Origin: Apostichopus japonicus
Lineage: Eukaryota > Echinodermata > Holothuroidea > Aspidochirotida > Stichopodidae
Length of the DNA: 64,000 bases
Reading direction: 5' to 3'
Assembly (NCBI RefSeq): GCF_037975245.1
Contig: NC_092581.1
Span: forward strand, 11,120,803 to 11,184,802
Below the pieces are notes generated by a model. That model was not told the DNA's origin and made no database searches. It saw only the letters and a program-made list of their open reading frames with translations. How positions within the stretch are numbered: position 1 is the first letter of the stretch; every line of letters begins with the position of its first letter. This document shows, piece after piece, positions 16,361 through 37,289 of this stretch. The translations under genes were made by a program, and so were the position numbers.

Positions 16361-19300
16361 ATGGATCCTACAAGGCATTACAAGCTATCAACTTGTCCTA
16401 TATGGTCCTTGGCAGACAACAGGATATTCTTTCAAGTCGGATGTGCGATGTTCGCAATTGGTTTCTTGATTCCCCACAAAAGTTATTTAACTTCCTTTCT
16501 ATCCCATGTCTTCATAAGTCTAGCTCACATTGTAATGACATTTTGGGGTCTTCTATACATATGTTCACCAGATGTTTTTGGATGGAATTTATTCTTCTTC
16601 ATTTTGAATATAATCCATGCTGGATATTATCTTTGGAAAGTATGGCCTGTTGCCTTACAAAGGGAACTTACCGATCTCTACACGACTGTTTTCAAACCGT
16701 TTGATGTAAAGAAGCAAGAATTTATTGACCTCTGTAACATTGGGAAGGTCTGCACATTAAAGAACGGAGAGTGTTATGCAGAGGAAGGGATCACGTCAAC
16801 AGGAAATTTGTCAGTTGTACTGTATGGAAAGTAAGACATATTTTTAAGCGGGAGGGTGCGGGAATGGTACAGGAGGGGTGCGGTGCGATCGGAAGAGGTG
16901 CATGAGGGGTGCGGGGAGCACGGGAGGGGTCAAGGGGTTGGGAGGGGAGGGGAGGGGAGGGTTTCAAGGTGAGGGTGAGGAAGGGTTGTGGAGGGGTTCA
17001 TCATGGGCTCGTGGAGTACGGGATGGCTGAGGAAAGTGTGGAGGTTAATGAGGGGTGCGGGAAAGAGAAGGGTGCGTAGAATTTTACCAGAAACAACCGT
17101 TTCAAGGCTCATCATTTCACCCAAATATGCTATGCAGTCAAATGTTATAGTCACTCGTTTTCAAATTTCAACAACCACCTCCCTGCCATCCTTAAACCAT
17201 TTATATCTCTCATAGTCTTTCTTGTACTCTTCTTCGGGACATCTAGGAAAGAACTCTTTGAAAATAAAGGGCCATAATTCAGGACATATTTTGGAGGATC
17301 TCTCGGATTTATATTAATCACGCCTCTCCTTCGTTGAAGTGTTGAATTTTCCAAAGCCTGTGATTTTCAAAAGTAGCCTTGAATTTGAGGATATGTTTCA
17401 TTTTGTTTCTTTAGGCCTATACACTTAATTAATACCTTTTCCTTTTATCCTCAGAGTGAAAGTCTATTGCGGTGGTGAGTTTCTTCACCATATTTTAGAC
17501 AAACAGTTTCTGGACTCACCAGAATGGGATGCTTATGACAACCACCACCAAGCCGATAAATTTCAGGTAAGGACAATTTGTTGGTGAAGCCGGTAGACTA
17601 TATGGAACCGAGGATATCTACATATTTCACTGTAGGGTCTCTTACTATCAACTCATATAGTAATTGACGAAGAGGTTGGAGGGAAAAAGGGGGGGTACGG
17701 TAAATAGTAAAATATGGCGCTCCTCTGCTTCAAAAAATTCCGAACTTACATGCCCCACCCAATTGACATAGCGTGATACCGAGTCCCAAAAGAATATCAT
17801 ACAACGTGCCATACATCAATGGAAAGGTACAAGTGTAAATATTCAATGTAACATAAACATTGACCTGATAAGAGGATGTCGAAAAACCACCAGCTATGCT
17901 TTTTAAGGTTTATCACGGTACTGGGAGGCAAGTGCCCCCCCCCCCATGACTCCCCCTCCCCTCCTTTTAGCATTGTAGTTGGGTCTGAGTGTCTGTGTCT
18001 TCAGTATTTTCTCTCCTGTTCAGGGTCCTTGATGGGGACTTGAGTGTCCCTCCTGATCATTTTTTCCTATTCAACTAAACTAAACTACTCCATATTTGTG
18101 GTTATTTGGATATAAACAACGCCCTCTAATTGGCATTCCTTTGTAGAGATGATCTAAGATTTCGTTGATAACTCCTTTAAATCACTTAAATTTTCCCACT
18201 TTTAAGAGTCCCATTTTCAGATACATGCGCTCTGTAATAATTTCCATTCATTGTTATGGATAGAACATTGAAATATTGCATCGTTTATCTGATTTGAATA
18301 CAAACACCATACAGTATTTCACTACGGGGCAAAGTACATCTTCAAACGATTGCTTCATATTTTTCGCCTATTGAATCTTTACTACTATACTTCCAAGGAT
18401 CATTTCTATAGTTCGTAAGTTATTACTAGTGATTCTCGGCCTTTTGGCTAAGATCATGTGTAGTATCTGTTCCCTTCGGGAATGGTGATACACACCTGAC
18501 GATGATCACACAGTCACAGTCCCGATGCAAGGGGACTGGGGCTGAGAGCGGATCAGTCGTTTGGTAGTTTGGTTTTCGTGCCCAGGTTCTTTCCTGGGTG
18601 ACTTTTTCTTAAAAAGTATTACTAGTGATTCTCGGCCTTTTGGCTAAGATCATGTGTAGTATCTGTTCCCTTCGGGAATGGTGATACACACCTGACGATG
18701 ATCACACAGTCACAGTCCCGATGCAAGGGGACTGGGGCTGAGAGCGGATCAGTCGTTTGGTAGTTTGGTTTTCGTGCCCAGGTTCTTTCCTGGGTGACTT
18801 TTTCTTAAAAAGTATTACTAGTGATTAGAATTGTTTGGAGTTGCAACCACGATGACGAGTAACAATGTCTCTCTCTGAGCGTGAAGCGGAACAGAAACAG
18901 CGTTAATTCGTAGTCTCTGATCATTGATGACCGTTCCTCTGCTCTTCGGAGTTCTGGAGGAGAGAGACATATTCAGAGTGGCTGCAAACATAGTAGTGTT
19001 ATTCTTATTAAACAATGTAAAGAAAGATCACCCAAAATACTAACAGCATGGCAAGTGTGTCGTACCGGCATGTAAATAATTGCAATAATTGACAAATTTG
19101 CCATTTCAATTTTGTTCATTTACGAGAGGACAAAATATACATTGATGAGTAGTACCGGTATGTTATCATATGTACAGGCATTGTTTTACTTTTATGTATC
19201 ATTGTACTCAATTGTTGTTATTCTTTCTTCATACAGTTTTGTGTTTGTATCCAAAACGTATTTTTATACTCTTTCTATAAGTTTTCAATACATATCGATA

Positions 19301-19966
19301 TCTTTATGTAACGAAATAAATATGAATATACGCAGGGGGAAGGAGCCGGGGGGTCACGTGGGGCATGTGCCACCCCTCCCCCAATTTTTTTCCAAAATAG
19401 CAGATGTGCCCTACTGGCAAATAAAATGTGCCCCTTTGATGAAGAACTGTCTTTTGGACATCGTAAGCCTTTGTTAATTTTAATGTTTTATTTTATTTAT
19501 TTCACGTGCACCATAATAGTATTGATAGCATACTAACACATCATATATATTTAAGTAATATGGCCGGTGGGTATCGGTTTATAGCATAACGATTGGTGGT
19601 TATGGAACGAGAAAGTGCCCCTCTGATGTTTTGCCCGCCCCCCCCCCCCAACATTTGGAAGCTTCCTAACCCCCTGAATAAACCAATACAATTATACGAA
19701 CAATATGACATAATTTCGTGAAACGCCTCTTCTCTTCCTTGTAGGTTACATTGAAGGCAACGTCCTATTGTAAGTACCTGATGTGGCAGAGGGAGACATT
19801 ACAGGATTACATAAGTACTAATCCCTTCATGAGACACGTCTTACTTCACTTAATCGGACACGACGTCGCAAAGAAATTGACTCTATTAACGGAAAGACAG
19901 TGGAATCGAGTTGGAATCAAACCAGACATAAGGCTTTCAGCATTCGAAGCTGAACAATTGCAATAA
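16361..19966 (+). CDS. Popeye domain-containing protein B, three coding exons, 267 aa
   Basis: Exons: 16361-16830, 17455-17566 and 19745-19966. Phases (2 and 0) match those of Popeye gene A at the same residues. The ATG at 16361 follows an acceptor (TTTTCAG ending at 16351), so an untranslated exon probably lies upstream. Three hydrophobic segments (about residues 24-40, 46-70 and 75-92) precede the Popeye domain. DSPEW is in exon 2, and FQVT spans the exon 2/3 junction. The protein stops at 19966, soon after the domain, with no Ser/Thr-rich tail, so it is about 80 residues shorter than protein A. The stop codon overlaps an AATAAA. Intron 1 opens with a G-rich minisatellite and intron 2 holds the duplicated U2-headed SINE. 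The two Popeye genes are divergent and probably arose by local duplication. Confidence 0.85.
16840..17075 (+). repeat. G-rich minisatellite at the start of Popeye B intron 1
   Basis: Variations on GAGGGGTGCGGGA and GGAGGGGAGGG begin about 10 bp after the exon 1 donor. Many runs of three or more G on the coding strand could form quadruplexes in DNA or in the pre-mRNA. Confidence 0.75.
18421..18826 (+). mobile_element. Tandem pair of U2 snRNA-headed SINEs
   Basis: Two identical 182-bp elements (18435-18616 and 18631-18812) are separated and flanked by the same 14-bp target duplication, TATTACTAGTGATT (18421, 18617, 18813). The first ~40 bases match the 5' end of U2 snRNA, including CTCGGCCTTTTGGCTAAGATCA and the branch-pairing GTAGTA. 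The rest is unrelated to U2 and ends with a CCCAGG/CCTGGG hairpin and an AAAAAG tail. They lie in intron 2 of Popeye gene B. The target duplications show retrotransposition; the head assignment rests on recall of the conserved U2 5' end. Confidence 0.8.
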
Positions 19967-20435
19967 ACAGCGATTTTATTTTTTATTTTAAACTTTATAT
20001 CAGTTCCGTCTTTGAATTTTATACTTGAATTTATACGATTACTATTTTATAAACTAACTATTCTTTCTTTTTTCCCCCTCCTTTATAAAAGCATGCAGTT
20101 TTTTTTTTCAATTTTAACCGTCTTAAATGATGAAAGCATGAACACAAATTCATATATTCATGTATAAAATTATAAGAGGGCGTAATATTACGCATTCTAA
20201 CTTTTATATATTTACCTATATACACAGGATAGACTATTTGCAGTAGATAAAAAGATTGTTAACAATTCCTTCAATGGCAAATGGATTTACTGTAATAGAA
20301 TGCCGACATATGATGAATGATAGATGTCAAACGCTCACTTGCTCAGTGGTGGTGTAAGTAAAATTTACCATCGAGGGGTGGAAGGGAGTATGATGGGGGC
20401 AGCATGCACGAAAGGCAGTACAAGCCTAATACCAA

Positions 20436-20796
20436 GGGCGTAGGAACCGGGGGGCTGGGGGGCGCCAGCCCCCCCCCAGTGAAAAATATGGGGGGCGGAA
20501 GTATCATTCCGCCCCCCGCTCCGCAAGTCAGAAAACCCCTTTTTCATTTCCAAATTGAGAAAAAAATCTCATTTGGAGCACCAAATTGCATTTAAGGCCA
20601 GGTGAAAATGCAAAATTCTTTACAAAATGGAGTGGGAGTTGAAGTGTGCTATATTGCACCAAATTGCATCTGAGGCCACTTGGAAATGCAAAAAAAATTC
20701 CAAAGGGGAGGGGGACACCCCCTCCCCTTAGACCCCTCCCCCAGGCCGGCCATCAGTCTTCAGCCCCCCACTCAAAAGTACCTTCCTACGCCACTG
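20436..20796 (+). repeat. Dispersed ~365-bp repeat with GGCGTAGGAA ends, copy 1
   Basis: Starts GGGCGTAGGAACCGG and ends CCTTCCTACGCCACTG, forming short inverted termini. It contains long G and C runs and the segment CACCAAATTGCATTTAAGGC. An inverted copy lies at 44784-45150. Confidence 0.7.
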
Positions 20797-21642
20797 CCTA
20801 ATACGCAACAGTATCGAGAGTATCAAGTAAGGGTGACAAACATTGGTCATATGTTTGTCGAATTGTACACCATGCATGCACCAGTATCTCATATTGAGTC
20901 ATATTTACTTTTCAAATGCATTGAAAAGGTAAAAGTCAGTAGGCACTGAACATAGCAAACCAAACCCTCCGAAAACTGTTTCTGTATCAGTACAATATAA
21001 TTATACCACATGGAGTCACCAGGTAACCCCTCCATCTCCCCAGACTCGCCATTCCCGTGACCTACAAAAACTTAGTTTTACACTTATATTACCAAATTAT
21101 TAAATGCACACTCCCTTCCAAAGATGCGCCTACCTCGTGTGCTCTTCCGGCGCTCCGACCCTCCCACACCCCTCCCCCACGCACTGGCTACGTCACACTG
21201 ACAAAGTATAATCAATGCCATGGAGAACAAAACTAGTTTTATGCAGGTATCATTTAAAAAATATGGTAGCCTATACATCGATTTACTATCGGTATTATAT
21301 GAACGCACTTTTTGGGACGCTTTTCGTAATAATTTTACACTGTAATTCATTCTAAAAATGTAAGACTGCAGTCTTTCTTGATCGGTAACAAATATCTCGA
21401 GCCTCGAGGGGAAAATACAAAAGTGGGAATAATTACGAGAACGCACTTTATATCGACGGTCACATAAACCGCGCAGCGCGACCCAAAAGTAGGTCGCCAA
21501 AAGATTTCGATGAGTCGCTGGACTTAACCAAACTGTTTTCGGAGGTTGTCGATGACTTTCGAATAAGTTTTTGTTTTAATTTCAAGTTCATAGTCCAAGC
21601 TTTCTTTGATCCATTCTGAGCATCTATTCTGATGGGTGGGGT

Positions 21643-22435
21643 CCATGGGCGTCAGCAGGTTTCAGAAAGTGAGGGGGACACTATACTATCTAAGCGGAGC
21701 GCCACCATTGGTTGGCGCGTAGCGTACCAGAAAATTTTGGGTACATAAGACCCCCTAGATCGCAGGAGACGGCCTTCCTGAGTCGTTTTTAGTTACATCA
21801 GAACCAGATCTGTGAGGAGAAATTTCGTCTCACAAAACTAAATTCCGACAGAAAGTACTGGTAGAAAGATGCCGTTCTGACACCAAGGGAGACGAATTAC
21901 ACAGCGTCCATCTCAAACGAAATATTTTCGGTAGTTTGGTATCATATAATATCCTGCATACAGGCAGAATACTGTCTGTAGGGCCTAAAATATATGATAT
22001 TACCTTCCTGGTGGGGTCTTCGACTTGTTTTCAAGTTGAAATACGTCGTTGTTTTCTCTGATTCACAGTGTAGGGCAAGGGGAATTCCATTTCTGGCGAG
22101 AAGGGGTGCTTCCACAAAACACTCTAAAACATCGTTCAAACATCGCACAGACTTTTATCAGAGGTCTCGGACGAAGCGGGGAGGGTGAATATCGGAGGAA
22201 GGGGGATAAAGGGCCAAGCACTGTTCTAATTTCCAGTGCAATTTATTGATAATGATTCTTAAGTTAGATTCTGCTTGAATCAGCTCAGCAATTGTGATAG
22301 AAAATCGAGCATATGCATGTGATTTTTTTAATAACTGCTCTGAAAAGTGGGGGGGACAAATGATATGATATCCCCTCCACTTTTGAAAGTGGGGGGGACA
22401 TGTCCCCCCCGTCCCCCACCTGTTGACGCCCATGG
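21643..22435. mobile_element. Nonautonomous element with 18-bp terminal inverted repeats
   Basis: CCATGGGCGTCAGCAGGT at the left and ACCTGTTGACGCCCATGG at the right match with one difference. TGGGGT flanks both ends and may be a target duplication. The interior has no intact protein. A degraded relative (GTTGTAGCCAGGATTTGC..., GGAGCGGAGCGTAAAA) lies near 30760-30900. Confidence 0.6.
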
Positions 22436-25091
22436 TGGGGTCTGATGGGGTCCTGGCTAAGTGACTTCATGGAAGAGGCTGGGTTGTGGTCCTATACTTT
22501 TCAGACCGCTCCTCCATGAATCATTCAATTTTAGTGCACGTGTTCTTCTTATTCTTTTTTTTCTGGAAATATATATATTGGTATTATAATTATTTTGTGA
22601 CTACATAAATATCTATATATTCATATAGCCCATGGTCTCATAACAGTTTGAGAATTAAATACACATGCTCTCTGTTGAGCGTTGCAAAGCAATTGAATAC
22701 TCTTAATTTTAATTGCTGAGGGGAAAACGTCTGAGTTTAATAATGGTTAGTAATGGTTGATCCATGGTTCATCTGTCTTGGCTTCTACAAATCGTGTAAC
22801 ATCTCAGGAAGATTGCTTACCATGCCATGAAGTTTCCAATATGCGCGGAGCTTCAGTTTAACTGCATGGTTATCAACGTGACTTTAATTGGTAGATCCAG
22901 GCTTACATTGGAATAACATGAATGAACTTTCAGGAGTACGTAACCCATATATCAAGAGGTAAGGGGCGTTGGGAAGAGGGGCTCCGGTCCAATGTATCTA
23001 AAGCATCAACAAAACTATAATGCTTCTGGTGAAGTCCCAGATCCCAATAGTTTTTGCTTTATCACTGTTTTTTGATAGCTTTCAACGCCACTGCTACATA
23101 TATATTGTATGCACTGTTATGTTTCAATTGTGACTTTAGCCTTCAATTTTTTTTTTTTTTTAAATAATTCTTCAACTTATTAAGTTTACATATGTTATTC
23201 ATATATTAGGGGATTTTCTTTTTTCTTAGTGACGTGAAGCTGCGACTCTGGACGTTCACATTTATGACATTTGGGTGGTGTACACAGACTGGGATACACC
23301 TATACGCATGTGCCTTACAATTAACCTGTCTAATATCACGGTAGTGTCTCTTGTTGGAACCAGACACATAGATGCTCATTGAAATGTTTGTCCATTGGTT
23401 TTATTTAACTCCATATTCAGTTTTAATAAATGATTAAACAGAGAAATGCTCATGCTTCGGGCTCTGTATACGCAGGACCGACAAGAGAAGGGTGGGAAAG
23501 GGTATGTGTGAGGACGTTGCATTCGCTGGGGGTTGGGGCGCCTGAGGAAGTATGGGCTAAAGGAAATGCTCTCTCATTTTGCAGAATTCTAAAATGAAGA
23601 CTTAAAAAAGGGGGCATGTTGACATAATATGCCATGGGCCCACCTGTCCCCACAGCATCCTTATGTATAGGTCAGTTGATGAAGAGCAGGACTTGTATAG
23701 TCTAAAGCATCCTTATGTATAGGTCAGTTGATGAAGAGCAGGACTTGTATAGTCTAAATGAGATCACTATTTTAAATTTACCAAAACTTTCTTTTTATCA
23801 CAAAGAATTATTTTAGAACTTCCATGCTTCAGTTTTATTTTAATCTCTTACTTTACATACTTTAAGAAAAAACTTAGTTCCTCTCAAAACTCATCTCTCT
23901 TTAGGTTTTCAATGTAACACTATGATTGCAATCAATAAAGGATGGAAAAATACCACCATGTTAAACTATCAGACTAAAGTTAGAGACAAATAAAAGAAAA
24001 TAATTACATGATCATTAAAATAGTGATTTTAAAGATTTGCGTAACATTTTATTTCATGCATGCCAGAAAATAAAAACGTATCTTGACACAGAACAAAGAA
24101 TCAGTGAAAAAGGAATGACGGATCATAGGTAAAACAACTCTCTCTCCAGATACAGCCCCCTCTTAATACCCTCTGCAGAACTTGTTAATTCCCCTTTCAT
24201 GTATTACCAATCTTATGATTGACAGACATGCCCATTACCCCCTTGAATCAAAGTATAATTACCATTCCCAAGGGATGGTTAGGCTTCACACTCTAGAGAA
24301 TCGTCAGAGAACGACACCAGCATATAAACATGACTTTGAAGTGATCTGCTCAGCAGACGACCTTTAGACGTACCTGGTCTTGGAGAATTAAGACGACTGA
24401 AATTCAAATCTACCATATGGTATGTCGAAGCCCTTTTAAGAGTGCAAGTCCAAGTTCATTAGCAAGAGCAATGAATAAGGCTATAGCATTTTACCTATTT
24501 CTGGACAAATTGACCTGCAAGCAGTGGCAAGAATTCTAGAAGAAAATGTATCAAAAGTCCATATGACACACCTCCCTGCACCATATTCAAAATTTAAAAG
24601 AATGTTATTTCAGCTGGCAGTACTAATTACATGGCATGTGCAGTGAGGGAGGGGGTGGGGGTGGGGGTGGAGGGAGGTAAGGGTATCAGACTCAATACAG
24701 CATCTAACTGTAACAGACTTCAGAAGAGTTCATAATTCACTAGCATCCATTAGATTACATTGCTATTGTATCAATGGGTCAAAACGATATAAAAGATTAC
24801 CGTTGGCAATGCACATAGCTTCAAAAGTCTCAATAGATTCTTGTTTTCTCCACCTGTAACACCTCTCTGTTCAGATTATCTGATACATGTTGTATTTTGT
24901 AGCTGCTGCAGATTTCCCTTGCAACACTGCGCATTATCTCATGTTTCCGCATATTAAACTATAACAGTTGAACATGATAGCCAAATATAGATAACACTTT
25001 CATAAACGCTGGCATACCTCCACTGATACAGTTTCGGATCAACCCCAAGAGCAATAAGTAGTATAAACGTATTTGAAAAAAATAAACAAGC
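22436..25091. other. Intergenic between Popeye B and the LANCL3-like gene
   Basis: Nothing coding recognised; the 52-bp duplication and a G-rich stretch near 24646-24680 are present. Confidence 0.4.
23654..23757 (+). repeat. 52-bp exact tandem duplication
   Basis: AGCATCCTTATGTATAGGTC and what follows occurs twice. Confidence 0.95.
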
Positions 25092-32908
<7,817 letters not shown>

Positions 32909-34311
32909 TTTGACGAACTACAGAACTGAAAGCTAGCTCGACAATACGGAGTATGGAACGCGAAATGGGTCACTAATTTCGTAACAAACCAAGGCGTGTA
33001 GAGAATATTTGCAAGAGGGATAATGCTTAACTCTGTCTGTTTTGCGCAATTGGGGTCAAGTAAGACCTACGGTGAGACTTTGCCGTTTTAAAGGTGCTGC
33101 TCCATACTTCTGAGAAAACGTCGCAACATGAATGGCAAATCGGGAAAGGGATCAACCACCACTGCGGAGCAAATGCACCCAGAGTAGCCTATTAGTGTAC
33201 GATCGAGACGGCAGTATGGAGACATCAAATAGTTATAACAATAATAGCAAAATAGTAAAACTTACACAATCAGACTCAAAAACTAAAGAAGGGGGCAAAT
33301 TTGGACAAGGCTTTAAGCAGGTCGCCAATGGAATGTAGATGTAAGTAATATAAGAGTTCATAAATCATAAATCATAAATACCATGAAAATATACCCTAGA
33401 TGTAATTGACAAGAATATCATGATAGATGGTGCCTCAATTGGACTTGCACCTAGATATGTAAAGAGAACTTAGGTAGGGTGCACACAGGGGTATTCGGTC
33501 CCTCATCTTAATTCGGCCATTTTAATTTATTTACCAAATGTATGCCATTTATCGGGAATTTAAAATGCTAATTGAAACCTGATATAATTATGTATTTCCT
33601 TACTTCTACGTCATGGCATTTTCACGTCACATTATTTTTTATTTCTTCACTAAATCAGATTTTCTACAATCTACCTGATTCCTAATGTCTTTCGATTTAA
33701 GCCAAATATAACTTTTTGGAATATTCTTCAACTGTTGTCGATATGCCATAGTAATATCCAATGCTTTTCAATAACACAAATATCTTATTTTTATTCTTAC
33801 ATCCATATTTTGTCACTTTCTTTTCGCTTATATGGTGCTTCATGTTATCCCATTGTGCGGTATGGTTGTATATGAGGCGGGTGGGGGAGTTTGGGGGAGC
33901 TAGTGGTAATGATGAATGTGCAAGGAGCGATTAAGAAAATGTGTATGATGTGGGGACTTATATTGATCTTATTAACGTTATTGTGTGTGTATACTCAATT
34001 TCCCTTTTTCTATTAGTGCCATGGCCGATTATACACTGAATTCTAACTAAAACGTTTTCATAGAGTGTTTGATTAAAAACCATGAATGATGTTTTCTGAT
34101 TGCTCAGTCATAATTATGTAATGGCAAAAATTCCCGTTGTCAGAATTTGCGCCGTACATCCCTGTTTACCTCCGATTACTAAATACAAGTTGCAAATAAT
34201 AAAAGATCGATACTTTCTCTTATGTTCCTCTGTGCAGTTCTGTGTTACTCTTTCCAACGCAAACGGAACCTTAACTTCATGAAAATGCAATTGAATCTTT
34301 GTACAGACAAT

Positions 34312-34513
34312 CAGTTGGGACGAGTTGTCTATACTGCAGGTTAATGCCCCGCTTTCAAAGCGCTCCGCGTAATGACAGTATCAGTCGAATGAATACCATT
34401 TGTCTTTCAGATCAAATTTTAGAACTGTTTGTACTATCAGTACGAGTGCTTTGATGCATAATTTGAAATAACAGTATAGAGTGGAATTAGCATTGAGAAC
34501 ATTGTCCCAACTG
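34312..34513. mobile_element. MITE-like element, CAGTTGGGAC family, copy 1
   Basis: Ends are CAGTTGGGAC and CATTGTCCCAACTG. The interior (CTATACTG..., GTACTATCAGTACGAGTGCTTTGATGC) is shared with the copies at 34651 and 38378. No coding sequence. Confidence 0.65.
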
Positions 34514-34650
34514 GCTGATGTATACAGAACGTTGTACCATGGCTGTACATGGATATTATATGGCAGATATGTTCTTCAAAATTTACTGTGGTTTTCAAAA
34601 TTAGAATAAATAACACGATGAATATTCATTACGCTTCTACGTTCTCCACC

Positions 34651-34850
34651 CAGTTGGGACAATTTTTTCTACACTGTATTTTTATCCCGCTTTTTTTTCA
34701 GAGCACTCGTATTGTCAGTTTGAGCAGTATGGGTATCATGTTTCTATCAAATCAAGGTAAGGAACTGTTTGTACTGTCAGTAATAGTGCTGGGAAGCATG
34801 ATATGGGATGACAGTATAGAGTGGTAATAGCATTCGGAAATTGTCCCACA
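34651..34850. mobile_element. MITE-like element, CAGTTGGGAC family, copy 2
   Basis: Begins CAGTTGGGACAATTTTTTCT and ends GGAAATTGTCCCACA, with the right terminus altered. The interior resembles copy 1, including ACTGTTTGTACTGTCAGTAATAG. Confidence 0.6.
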
Positions 34851-37289
34851 GCGTATATCGATTCAGTGTCGTAATACGATAACAAAGGGCAACGAATAAA
34901 TGAGGGGCTTTCCCCTTTATAATATTGGCAAATGGTACTGAGCTAACTGAACTTATGTTTCTCGTCTGTGATAAATGCAGCTGTTGACGAATAAATACTT
35001 CAGGATTTGACAACAAAATCAAAACAAATTGAGATGATTGTTAAATGTGTTGATCATTTGTAGAAACCTCACTGCATGTGATAACATTTTTTTTTCTATT
35101 TAACAGTTCTTCCGAAATATCACTGTTTAGTACGCAGACTGTTCTACTATGTAGAGTAAGACACGCATAATGAAATTAATATATTGGTAGAGTCGTGTGT
35201 TCATGTATCGAATGTGAAAATATAAAAACATCCTGGTCTCTGCTTCGTCTCAGCGAGTTTTCACCTCTCATTGGAACTAGGACATGCCATTGAAACCAGG
35301 ACATGTCATTAGATGTCAAACTTATCATTTTACTTACTGTTCCAGTTTTAACATTTTTGATACTTCTAACTATATAACTTGCGCAAGTTGGATCTAGGTT
35401 TGTTTTAACATAATTATAAACTTGCGTTAAAACTGTAATGATTTGTACGCTAACTCCATTGAGTTTAATTGTTTAATTAACTTATACTCTTCTGTTTTAG
35501 AAACCTATATTTTACTGTGCATGTCTGTTAATGAATGATTTCTTTCTCAATAAAGAATATCGCTTTCTTTCGTTTTAGTGCCTGTGTGATTGCAACTTGT
35601 CCTGTTCAATTAGTTTCACCTCACAGCGTATATTTCCGCGGACACAGGAATGACAAAATCAAAACAAAAAGCAGCGTTGCCCTTATATGTGTACAAAGTC
35701 TCTTTTACCTTATTAAATTGACTACCCATGTAGGAAAAGTGTTACACAACTTTTCATATAATTTTGTCTCAAACAGTTCATGTGATCAAAGCGTCGTTGA
35801 CATGTTCTACTAAACCTCTTCACTCCTCGCCGCCTCTCCTATCCCCGCCCCTACCCGGTCCTTCTTCGCAAAACAGTGCAATAAAATTCATATTGCCCTG
35901 TTTATTTTACGTTGTCAGTGAGGCGACCCAAGTATCTGTCAGAGTACTACCCTCCCCCCCCCCTCCCCAACGTCAAGAAGGAAAGTCGGATTTTTTTAGT
36001 TTTTTTTATAAAATATGTCATGCCAACCCCCTCACCCTTAGGAAACTATTCGGCCACCTATGCAAACTAAATTCTAGCTGCACCCCTGCTTCTACGACTT
36101 TCTATAATGATTTAATTCATGTTTATAACATTCCATGTAATACTCGAAGCATAAGTGTCATTTAATACACAACTAATCACATCCCCGCATGTGTGCGTCT
36201 TTTCTTGTAATCGGCGACACTAAAAATAAATTTCTTCGGTTTGTGCTGGTTTGGGTAAAATTATTAATAATTATAATCAATGGGGCGAAAATGGACGACA
36301 ATATCACCATAAGATTAAATAAACGGAAACCAAATAGGATTCATGAAATTATTTTGCCAGCCTACCAAAATAAAAATATGGACTTTCATACTTTAGCTGG
36401 AAAAAAAGTGAAGAGTTACAAGTTTCTTTGACAGAATTATGAAATATAGCCTAGGTCACCTATTCATAACAGGAGAAACCAACATTGTTTTCCTGGTGAA
36501 TAATTAACCAAGTCATCGTTAAACTTGATAGATAAGTGCTCTACATCCTTCACTTGAAAGTCCCTTACATCAGAATCATTCAAATCGAAACTGAAAACAC
36601 ATATCACTTCAACCAATTAAGTATCCCATGCATATTTTCAAAGAACGATATAGCTCTTACAATCGTATATACTTTTGTTCTAATCCAAACACAGTTAAAC
36701 CTGTTAACATTTCATTTAAATACATCATCACAAAAATCTATACTGCATCTTTGCAATACCTCGACAAAGTAAACAATATGTGAAGAAGCTATAAAATTTA
36801 TGTTCTTTTGACGAAACAAATCGTATTATTGAAAATTATTTCATGTTTGTTTTGGGGCATACACGATTCTTAGAGACAAACTGTACATAAGGGCTATATC
36901 ATATCATCAGTAAGTTAATAACAACATAATGTATTAAAGTGAGAATGCTATATATAGTAACATTAATATCTGAAATTTGTATTTCTAATAATCTACAATG
37001 ATTATAAGTTGGAAAGCTTACCTTTAATCATAAGCCATGCTAATTTATGACTAAATTATCCTTTTGTCTTCCATGATAATTATCACCTACATTAATAATT
37101 TGAAAATAAGTGCTCATTATATTATGCAAAATATTTAAGAATTATTTCAAATGTTTTATGCTAGGAGCGTGCAATTATTCCAATTCCCCTTATAAAATTA
37201 TTCCACCGCTTGTACTGTACACCGAGTGAAGAATAACTAAAAAATATTAATTGTTAATGAGTAAACATCATTCCAAACGAGAGATGAGG

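Larger units (their letters stand above)
32909..37289. other. Intergenic between the LANCL3-like gene and the pseudokinase gene
   Basis: The LANCL3 promoter should lie just above 32908, but no clear TATA box was recognised. Two MITE copies lie at 34.3-34.9 kb. No other gene seen. Confidence 0.4.

Noticed and set aside
18435-18812. Two functional U2 snRNA genes
   Set aside because: Only the first ~40 bases match U2; the Sm site region and 3' stem-loops of U2 are absent, and target duplications flank the units.
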